A stretch of 26,765 nt of DNA from the NCBI GenBank assembly GCA_025677825.1, contig JAIXMO010000112.1, positions 1-26,765 on the forward strand, in the 5' to 3' direction. A program made the translations under genes and the position numbers. The DNA comes from Helicostylum pulchrum (lineage: Eukaryota; Mucoromycota; Mucoromycetes; Mucorales; Mucoraceae). Positions 11,501 through 20,468 of the stretch are shown one piece after another. The notes beneath the pieces are model-generated. The model was not told where the DNA came from, ran no database searches, and was given only the letters and a program-made list of their open reading frames with translations. Numbering within the stretch: the stretch's first letter is position 1; the number at the start of each line of letters is the position of its first letter.

Positions 11501-14500
11501 TTAGCATAATAATCACGAGAAGGCTGCTGTTTTCTGTTATTGAAAGCTAAAGAGTCACTAATAGAAGAACCGGCCGTAGTACCACCAACGATTTCTTTAT
11601 CGTGGCTAGCATCAATACCATGATGCTTACCTTGAATAGAATGGTAGCGGCTACTGTAATCACTAGACGTTTGATCGTTTTGATAAGTATGTTCAGATGG
11701 GATACCAGGAACTTCCTTATTGCGTTCAGCATTAACTGGCTTACTTGATTCTTGAGAAGACTTGTGTTCATTATGCAAACCCAATGCGCTAGCAGCAGCA
11801 GTTGCAGCTCCAGCAAAAGCAACATTACCAGATTTTTTAGGATTTACCTCATTATCACGACGTATATCATAACCATAAGAAGGTTCGGCATTAAGGTGCG
11901 ATTTTTCTACGTAAGGCTTGGATTCACGAGGGATGCTAGGGACTTCCTTGTTGCGTTCAGATGAAATAGATTCACTTTGACGAGTGGAAGAACTAATGTC
12001 TCTTTCTGAGTGTTTATTTCCGGTGTTTAATCCAATAGCACCGGCAACAGCCTCTACAGTAGACTTGTGTTCTTTACTTTGATTTCCAAAATCACGCTGG
12101 TTCACGTTATCACGATGAATGGTTTCAGTACGGTTACCAACATTACGGCTTTCAGTATTTTGACCAGTTGACTCCTTGCGAGTATCTCTTACTTTCTCAC
12201 TTTGAGTAGGAAACTCAGCACGTCTTTTAGGATCTTCGCGGTCAGTTTCAGAAGACTTATTCTTGTGGTTAAGACCCAAGATACCTCCAACAGTAGCTGC
12301 AGCACCTGCAGCAGTACCGGCAATAACCCCTTTAGCGGATCTATGATTGTCATTTGAATGATTTGATTCGCGATAAGAGTCATTTCCATAGGAATCAATA
12401 CCATTGGAATCACCACGAATATCATGATCGTCATTAGTTGGAGTTCGAGAATTAATACTTAAATCGTCGTCATCGTATCTAGAAATGGCTCCATCTTGAT
12501 AGTCTTCTTTTTCGCCATAGACATTATTTTTATTGGTTTCATCATAGACTTTACTATCGTGAGATTCATCATAACCCATTTTGCCATTAGTATTGTCGGT
12601 TTGATTATCCTTATGGTTTAAACCCAAGATACCACCAACTGTAGCAGCAACACCGGCAATAGCTCCTTTACCCATACCACTAGTATTATTGTTATTTTGG
12701 TTAAGAGCAGATCCGTAACTTTCATTGTTATTGGAGATGTTACGAGTAGCATCCATACGGTTTAAACCTTCGTTTTGAACAGTTTCATAACGTCCATCAC
12801 GATTGGATTTAACGTCATTGTCAATCTTCTCGTAACGACCACCGCCAATAGGTTTAACGTCATCTTGCATAGATTCATAACGACCATCACGAGTGGATTC
12901 AATGTCATTATCATTCACTTCATAGCGATTACCACCAATAGGTCTCATTTCATCTTGAATAGATTCAACACGTCCACTTCGGTTAGGTTCCATGGTGTTT
13001 TGAGTAGATTCGTAGCGGCTACCACCCATACGGTTTAAACCTTCGTTTTGAACAGTTTCATAACGCCCATCACGATTGGATTTAACGTCATTGTCAATCT
13101 TCTCGTAACGACCACCGCCAATAGGTTTAACGTCATCTTGCATAGATTCATAACGACCATCACGAGTGGATTCAATGTCATTATCATTCACTTCATAGCG
13201 ATTACCACCAATAGGTCTTGCCTCGTCTTGAATAGATTCAACACGAGTAGAGTACAAGTTTGTATCTTGAGCAGATTCATTGCGATTACCACTAGTAGAT
13301 TTTAAGTTATCAGATGGAGCAGATTCATAACGTCCACCAATATCGCTATCTCGTGCACTATTATCCAAAGGTCTGGAAGCAGTAGCAATATTTCGTTCAT
13401 ACTGGGAAGTAATAGGAGTAGACTCGATATCTTTACCATGAGACTCGGTATTGTTGGGCTTTTCCTTAGAAGAGAAACCAAAAAGACCACCTACAGCAGC
13501 AGCAGCAGCACCCATAATTCCCATGTGAGAAGATTCTTGCTCTTTCACTTCGTCATCATAAGAATCGTAACCACGGTCAGATGCACTTGGTTGATCATCA
13601 GCAACTACAACTTTACCAGAGCTTCCAAAAGCAGAGTTACCACCGAAGGCTGTTTGTTGCGTGTTTCCAAATGCCTTTTGTTCTTGAGTGATAACGGTCT
13701 TTTCTTTTTTCGTTTCTAAAGTACCGGCACCTACGGCACCAACACCAGAGCCGATAGCACTAGTACGAGCACTAGTACCTTCTCTTGTAGAATTAATATC
13801 CAAATTGCGATCAATAAAGTTTTCATACTTTATGTCTTGACCAGTACCGGTAGGAAGAGACTTATCATCCTTGGTCCATACTTTGGGTTCCAAGTTTTGA
13901 TTTATTTCAGACCATTGAGCAGGAGGAGGGTCGCCAAGATCAGCCAATTTGGGTTCCTGGTGAGTTTCTTCTGTAGATGTAAGATTTTTTTCTTCATTAG
14001 ATAACCAACCGCGAGGGGCAACATGGTCTTCTCGTCTAGTTTTAATATGGGCTTGATGACCTAAACCTAAACCTCCAAGAGAAGCTAACGAAGCAACACC
14101 GGCAGCCTTTTTTGATTGAGCACCAGATGAGAATTTATCAACTAAACCAGTATCTTGGCTATTAGAGTAACGGCGTTCTTGGCAATTGGAATAGCCATGG
14201 TCTTGACTCAAATGACGATGTTGTTCTTCAGACATTCTTCTTACATTTCGAGGGATTGAATTAATTCCTTCATCACCCCTGTACCCATTTGTAACTTGGG
14301 TTTCATAAGTTTCAGAGTCTGTAGAGAACTGGCTGATAGGTAAAACTTGGTCGCCCCAAGTGGATGGAATACCAGAGTTAGAGTATTGATCATCATCTAA
14401 TGTCCAAAAAAAAAGTGTTAGTAAAAAAATAATTAAAAAAAAAAAAAATTACCTTCAGAGTCGTCGTAAGTTTCTTTAGATAACTCTTGAACACGAGTTG

Positions 14501-15895
14501 CTTGAATACTAGAGGCAACGTTAGATGTAGCGCCGGCAGCAAGTACTCCCTTATAAGACTTAATATCATCAGATGGAGCGTGATCAACAGTTTGACTAAA
14601 GTCTTCGTACAATCTACTATTTTCAGAAACTCTTCTACCATAATCGAAATTTTGATTGCTAAAATTTTGACTAGAATCACGGCCAGAAGTACCATGTTGA
14701 GATGCGCGGAGGCTTTCTCTTGTGATGTTTTCCAGTCTTAAATTACCTGTCTTTGCTGATGAATTATTTCCCAATATATTTCCCCCGGAAGAACTAGCAG
14801 TACTGGCAGCGAGTAGACCTTTGGTGAATGTTTGCGTTTCATCGGAAGGCTTACTATGAGACCATCCCTCAGACCATCTTCTGCCTTTGTCATGATCGTA
14901 AAAGCTAGGGTTTTGACCTTGTATTTCGGGTTCGTGAACTCGATCGCAGAAACCTTGGTTTTTATTTTCTACCAGTTGATCTCTTAAGCGATACTCAGTA
15001 CGATCGTTTGAAGGTTTTTGATTTAATTGGATATCTCTTGCTTGAGTTTCTCTGTTTGAAGAAGAAGATTCTTGAGAGGAAGGCCAAGAGCTAGGCATTT
15101 CATTAGTGTCTTCTTTGGTAGGAGAGCCCATAATAGCATGCGAAACACCGGATGCAGCTGCGGCGCTAGCGGCACCTACTGTCGCAACAGTAGCAACGGC
15201 CATATCAATGAGGCTAGATCGATGATTGTCTTGAGATTTATGACTGACTTGAGGTTTATGGTTGACTTGAGGTTTATGGTTGACTTGAGATTCATAACTA
15301 TTCGAAACCCGTGTAGTACGTTGTTGTGCAGAACCACGTCTTTGACCAGCTGAAGGTAAAGTAGTAACAGAGCCTCGGTGAAGGCCTTCTTGATCTAAGG
15401 TAGATCTTGAATAGTTGCTGGCTACTTTCGAATCACCAAAGAAATCGATATCTTTGTCATGAGTTAAAGCAGGTTTAGCTTGATATCCTGGTGGAGCAGC
15501 TTTATTTGATTTATTTAAATCAGTTAAAGTAGGAGGAACACGAGATACCATATCTTCAGATCCATTTTTTAAACCAGAAGTTTGAACTAGATGATGATCC
15601 GGATTCAGTATATGACTACCAAAATCGTTAGGAAGAACCTGCAACGGTTCACGTTGTGGTTGCGCTCTAGAAGATTCATCAATAGAAGAAGAGCGTTGTT
15701 CTTTATCTTGACGACTTGAGTTTATTATACCGCTTAACTTTGATGCATTGTTATCGTCACTATTTTTTTAGAGTTAATAATGTTTATAATATTTTATTTG
15801 TTTTATGCAACTTACTTTTCGTTATTAGCAGAGTCTATATGATCATCGTAGCGGTGTTTGTTCCAAACATTAATAGGACTCCAATGTTCTGTCAT
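8555..15895 (-). CDS. Giant low-complexity repeat protein with about 16 Ala/Gly hydrophobic segments (2391 aa)
   Basis: Four exons on the minus strand: 15816-15895 (ATG), 14453-15759, 8668-14396, 8555-8614 (stop). All introns are GT-AG with matching phases (2, 1, 0), giving 2391 residues. Most of the chain is Ser/Asn/Asp/Arg/Gln-rich and disordered. About 16 short segments of the type KG[AV]IAG..ATVGG[IM]LGLNHK punctuate it, for example near residues 213-237, 755-773, 1040-1058, 1152-1174, 1727-1742, 1774-1798, 2014-2036 and 2066-2084. Their Gly/Ala spacing resembles glycine-zipper or membrane-inserting helices, but there is no signal peptide. RYESxQD-type units dominate residues about 815-1015. 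Nine RRxS motifs are potential PKA-type sites. A basic segment (GIKNKINSAVRRLSS, about residue 2190) precedes a Pro/Ala-rich tail. No known enzyme domain was seen. The architecture recalls giant fungal tethers such as septal-pore leashin by style only, not by demonstrated homology. Confidence 0.85.
8762..8893 (-). repeat. 66-base tandem duplication (22 residues) in the C-terminal part of the giant protein
   Basis: Two adjacent copies, offset by 66 bases, encode the related units SGGQESGIRSAVNNVSDNSQ and SGRQETGIHSAVNNVGDNSQ. They differ at a few positions, so the duplication is older than the 273-base one at 12754-13245. The frame is preserved. Confidence 0.85.
12754..13245 (-). repeat. 273-base tandem duplication within the giant gene
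   Basis: The segments 12754-12972 and 13027-13245 are almost identical over about 219 bases at a constant offset of 273 bases (91 codons). Differences are mostly single bases (for example cgtccatc/cgcccatc near 12790/13063) plus a small cluster at about 12947-12953. The duplicated protein block is made of shorter RYE-type units: RVESIQDE, RPIGGNRYEVNDNDIES, RDGRYESMQDD, KPIGGGRYEKIDNDVKS, RDGRYETVQNEGLNRM. This is a repeat of repeats, with the larger unit duplicated recently or homogenised. Confidence 0.95.
15227..15292 (-). repeat. 18-base tandem repeat encoding (NHKPQV)n
   Basis: The 18-base unit ACTTGAGGTTTATGGTTG is repeated about three to four times with the last copies diverging. It encodes QVNHKPQVNHKPQVSHKSQ near residues 184-203 of the giant protein. 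Being a multiple of three, it does not disturb the frame. Confidence 0.85.
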
Positions 15896-16781
15896 TTATT
15901 AAATTAGTATTATTTTAATGTGTACAAAAAAAAAGAGAATAATTAGAAATATAGAAAAGCAGTTTGGCTTATCCTTTTTTTTATATAGGTTTTTTTTTTT
16001 TTGAAAAAAAAAAGTTTAGCATGGGTGTTTAAAATGAATTGAACGTGTTTCATTTCACCAGCATAAAATTCGCACGTCATGTAGATCATTATCAACAAGG
16101 ATAGAAGGTATAACTTAGAAAACCCTCCGTCACTTTCTTTATTTCGTTATTATTTTCTCTTTTATATTCTCATATTATAAAATGATATACTATTGATTAA
16201 TATAATATATATAGCAGTGCTCGTATAAAATAATCGAGATTAATGCAGCGAATAATATGGGTTGCATTATAATCATCATTATTCTCACGCAAGCTTTTGC
16301 ACCTTTTGCAACTTAATATAAGACAAAACGAATGGTTGTTTATAATCTAGGCGAATTAGTCTAGGTTTCATGTGGGGTAACACTTTACAAGCTAAAAGAA
16401 AATTAATAAAGTTTGGAACCCTTTTCGTAGTAACCATTATTGCAATTCAGAAACAAGTTATATTTTTTTCTTTATATTTTTAATAGAAAATAATGCAAGT
16501 AATCAGTGATTCGTTAAATGGTAAGAGATTTGAAGTCAAAAATCACTGTGGATAGAATTATCTGATTAGCGCTCTTATCTCTTAAAAAAAAAGATAAATG
16601 GCGGAACATTAAAGCGTTTGTTTCAGCTGCTGTTTGTAATATGCAAAAAGAAAAAAAAATGTTTGAGAAGATCTTCTTTTTTGAGTTACAGTTTATTTGT
16701 TAAAAAGTACTCGAACCAAAAAGTCTCAAAGTCTCAAAAAAAAAAAAAAGAATATTTAAAAAATAAGACGTATAACGTAAT
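15896..16781 (-). promoter_or_regulatory. Upstream region of the giant repeat-protein gene
   Basis: This 886-base stretch lies between the BRE1 stop and the giant gene's ATG and has no coding potential. Read on the minus strand it contains a TATA-like CCTATATAAAA (15981-15987 core) about 90 bases before the ATG, and a TGACGTG bZIP/CRE-like site (ATGACGTGCG, 16071-16080) about 180 bases before it. Long poly(A) and poly(T) tracts flank the TATA box (about 15926-16016), as is common in AT-rich fungal promoters. The part next to BRE1 (about 16500-16590) has two interlocked inverted repeats that could belong to the BRE1 3' end. Confidence 0.5.
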
Positions 16782-19644
16782 TTATAAGTAAAAGTTTTTA
16801 ACATCATTTGCGCCAAAAGGTTCACTACAAGTAGGACATCTTCTTTGACGAGTTTCCAATCTAGCATCAATACAGTTCTTACAAAATGTATGCATACATC
16901 GAGTTAAAATATGGGTTCTAAATCTTGTACGACAAGTGCTACATTTTAAAAGCGCCTACAATTATAGATGTAAGCAAACCTATACCGTTTAATTTTTCTT
17001 TAAATTACCCTTAATTCTTCGCATTCTTCTACCAGCTGTTGTTCCGCAGGATTGTCGCCTTGGGAAATTTTATCCCATTTCTTTTTCATCTTTTCGTAGT
17101 TCTCTTCTATCTCTACTTGTAAGTGCTTTTCCTCTTCCATCAATTTGGATTTCTCTTTTAGTATCTTTTGAAGTTCATTTATAAGAATTTCATATTGATC
17201 TAGAGAGATACGATAATCTTCGCACAAGTGAGTAATATCTTCTAAGTCGGTTCTCTCATCTTCAATAGTTCGAAGTAATTTGCGGATAAGACCTTCCTTC
17301 TCTTGCTACATACGCGTATATTAATTAAATATTTTCATAACATTATACTTTACTTACTACTTGTAATTCAAGAGCCTTTTCTTTTTCTTCAAGTCCTTTT
17401 ATGGTATCTTTTTGCCTATTTCTTGTATTTTTCTTTTCAGTAACAGCAGCGATCTGTTGCTCTTTAGCGGCAGTTAAAGAACTAAAAGTTTGCGCGTATT
17501 TTGATTTTTCGGCTTGTATTTTTAACACTTGATCACGTTTATAAGCCAAATCAAACACTTTTTTACCCTGTTGCTCTTCCAATTTTCCGTATATACTAGC
17601 AACTCGGTCGATTTCTTCTAATAAATGACTTTCATTCTTTTCCAAAAACTCAATCATTAATGTAGCTTTCTGAGCATCTTCTAAATAAGAGTCATAGGAC
17701 TGTACTAATAGATTTGACCTCCATTTTTCTAGATTTTGTTGTAATCCAACAGAAGTAAATGATGGGGTGATTTTTTTTTCAATCATGTCCAGACTAGATA
17801 ATAGCACTTGTATGCGACTAATATTTTCCTTGAGGTTCTTGAATGTAATGGCTTCCTTTGCAAATGGACCAGCCATTTCTTGTTCGGTTTTCAATTTACC
17901 AATTCGAGTCTCTAAAGAAGCGATTCGAAGTTTGCCTTGGTTTGCAAAAGAAATAATTTTATCTTGAGTTTCCTTTTCACGAGCTTCTTTTAGTTTTTGA
18001 TCTTCTACTGAAACTAAGAGACTATCTCTTTGTCCACGAATACGATTTAAATCAGCTTCTAATCGTCTCATTTCTGTTTCTAATATCATGCCTTGAGCCA
18101 TTTTTTCAGACTTTGCCTGATCTACTAATTGTTGACGAATAACAGATACTTTATCCATATCACGCTCTATATCAATTCGTCTTTGTTCTAAATGGTGACA
18201 TCGATCTCTATAATGTTCAATAGACAACTGTAATGCTTTTACGTACTCAGTTTCTAATAATCTATCTTCACTTAATGAAAATAATGATAATAACCTTTCT
18301 TCATCTCGCAATAATAATTGTCGATCCCTCTTTAAATCTTCAATTTCTTTCTCACGAGTGGTTAATATGAGTTTATGTTCTTCTAGTTGAGTTTTGATTA
18401 CTTGTTCTGCCATTGAGCCACTCTAATATACATGTGTATTAATATTTATGTACCAATCGTATATACATATACATGTATTATTTTCGAATACCTCTATTTC
18501 GGCTTCTTCCAAAACTTCAGTCTTCGGTTCTTCCATGGTTGTATCTGTATTTTCTGGTTGGATACTAGGATCAGGCATGTCTCCTAAACCACCGAAGCTT
18601 AACGCAGCAACTAATTTACTTTCGGATCGATCTTGGCGTTTACAAGCCCACACTAAATCTTGAATACAGTCCTCTAATTTTTCAGTCAAATGATCTAGTT
18701 CAGAACTCGCTAGCTCAACGTTGCTTTTAACAGCATGGGTTTGTTCTGATATTGCTTCTAATTTATTTTGTAAATCCATCGTAACAAACTGTGCACGTTT
18801 ATAAGAAGCTTCAAGATCAAGTATTTCTGATTTAAGCCAGTCGGATACAATTACTCGTTTTAACATCAAGTCATCTGCTTTACGGAATTTCCCTTGAATC
18901 ATTTCAGTTTGGTTTCCCCAGTTTTCTAATCGAGTAAAGGCTGAAACGCATAATTGTTTAATGGCTAATTGACTGTTGGCATTCCAGTGTTTATCTTGAT
19001 CAATATTCATTTTACGATACGAAAGATCTAGAGTTTTTTTTTTAGTATTGCTAGTAGTCGATGGTAAGTTATTGGTTTACCTGGTAAATCGGGAATATCA
19101 ACACCTACTAGAATCTTGGCCATGAATCCTATTTCTGCTTGAATCTATGATTATGGTTAAGCCTGAGAATAAAATAACGTGCAAACAAAAAGACTTACGA
19201 GTCCCCAATCAACACGTAATAGGCTTTGCTTGGTCTCTTTATTCAAATGCTTTTCTTTCATGATATTGCATCTCTTTTCCAAATATAATGCTTCATCCTA
19301 CAAGGGAACAAACAAAACAGATTAGTCACATGGCTATTTTTTTTTCAATTGTTGCTAGTGCCGTACTTTAGTGGAACGCATATATTGTAGTAATTCCTCT
19401 TTTGTGTATGAGTTTACATCATTCTATAATAGCAATAAATAAAAGGTTATTTTTACTTTTTACAACAAGAGATATAATAAAGGTGTTTACTGAAAAGTCA
19501 ATTTTGACAGGTTTGATAACAGGTTCCAGTTCAGCTTGGACGGTAGGCGGTAGTGGTAGCTTTTGCTGTTTTTGCCGTTGTTCTTGTTGTTCTTGTTGTT
19601 CTTGTTGTTCTTGTTGTTCTTGTTGTTCTTGTTGTTCTTGTTCT

Positions 19645-19690
<46 letters not shown>

Positions 19691-19832
19691 GCTGCTGTTG
19701 CTGTTGTTGTATATTTACGCAGCTAGTAAATCTTTTCTTTAAAGGTGGTCTGGTAGGAGGTACGTTATTTGAGGAAACTGGCGCCTCTCCGGCTTCATCT
19801 GTTAAACGTCGTTTCTTTTCGGCTGTCGACAT
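16782..19832 (-). CDS. BRE1: E3 ubiquitin-protein ligase BRE1 (RNF20/RNF40 family), histone H2B monoubiquitination
   Basis: BRE1 with the E2 Rad6 monoubiquitinates histone H2B in the nucleus during transcription elongation and promotes H3K4/K79 methylation. Eight exons: 19491-19832, 19367-19423, 19199-19297, 19081-19144, 18492-19027, 17358-18422, 17009-17305, 16782-16955. Phases match at all seven introns, giving 877 residues, between yeast BRE1 and human RNF20 in size. The N-terminus MSTAEKKRRL...PPLKKRF is typical of the family. Residues about 42-90 are a Gln-rich tract. Residues about 200-820 are almost entirely coiled coil. The last exon (residues 821-877) holds a complete C3HC4 RING: LKCSTC, then 11 residues, CMHTFCKNC, then 11 residues, CPTC. 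All eight zinc ligands are present. The RING is followed by the family-typical FGANDVK tail. It is co-directional with the giant gene. Confidence 0.95.
19565..19710 (-). repeat. Coding microsatellite, (CAACAAGAA)n and (CAGCAA)n, in BRE1 exon 1
   Basis: On the minus strand the exon first carries CAG/CAA hexamer repeats and then a 9-base unit encoding Gln-Gln-Glu (QQE), repeated about eight times. Together they encode residues about 42-90 of BRE1, made of Gln with regular Glu. All units are multiples of three, so copy-number change would keep the frame. The tract is not typical of BRE1 outside this lineage as far as I know. Confidence 0.9.
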
Positions 19833-20468
19833 GGTAATTCAGGGAAAAAAAAAAAAAAAAAAAAAAGAGTAAGAAAAGAAAAAAATGAAATGAAAAAAAA
19901 AAAAATAGGCCTTTAATTTTATAATTTTAGTCCCAAATTAAAACAGTCTTTCTTCTACTTCTATTTTTAAACATGCAAAGTTACATGAATACACTAACCG
20001 CAGCTTATGGTGACAAGTTAAAAATTGAGGAAGTGATGTATGTTCAGATCTATTACGGTAGGCGGTCATCACTACTGTTTAAACAAGTGTAAATTTGAAT
20101 CGTTATGGTGGTTAGAAAATCACCGATTTATAAAAACGCTAGTACAACACAATAATAAGTAGTGGCGTGTCTTGGAACAAGCTAAAGTATGAAATCTACA
20201 CACAAATATTTATTATTTGCCAAGGAACGACTTGTTCTAGATATACAGTCATAATAAAAAGGCAGTCAATGAAACGGTCTGTATCAACTTTGTTTGTTCC
20301 CTGTATAACTTTTCAAATAATGATTAGCGATCACATCGTTCTGTATTCCCTTTTTCTTTACTCGTATTGTATATTCTAATAATTTCATATTTTCCGCCAT
20401 TTGCTTTTCCGGTAACTACAGCTGTAGACAGGTCGACACGTATATAACCAACAACTGAATCACATGTA
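19833..20468. other. Intergenic region: BRE1 upstream region and left flank of a transposon relic
   Basis: No gene is seen. Immediately upstream of the BRE1 ATG are two long homopurine runs (about 19843-19864 and 19895-19905), which are poly(T) tracts in the BRE1 direction and probable nucleosome-excluding promoter elements. The remaining DNA to about 20468 shows no domain and no convincing splice structure on either strand. The relic that follows may begin somewhat before 20469. Confidence 0.5.

Noticed and set aside
8749..13719. Many plus-strand open frames (for example 8749-9141, 9631-10026, 12775-13038, 13048-13305, 13438-13719) opposite the giant gene
   Set aside because: They are antisense shadows of a single long, codon-consistent minus-strand frame and its repeats. 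Their low-complexity Thr/Ile/Arg composition is the complement of Asp/Asn/Arg/Gly codons. No domain is seen.
14235..14396. ATG at 14235 as the start of a separate 1858-residue protein
   Set aside because: The frame is open upstream to a good acceptor at 14397, and phase-matched exons lead to an ATG at 15895 with the same low-complexity style, so a single gene is more likely.
16708..16718. GGTTCGAGTAC on the minus strand, like a tRNA B box
   Set aside because: No matching acceptor, D or anticodon stem can be built around it. No tRNA gene was found anywhere in the window.
19402..19872. Plus-strand frame encoding a long poly-Cys/Ser tract
   Set aside because: It is the antisense reading of the BRE1 Gln-rich microsatellite and runs into poly(A). 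The opposite strand has a convincing BRE1 exon.
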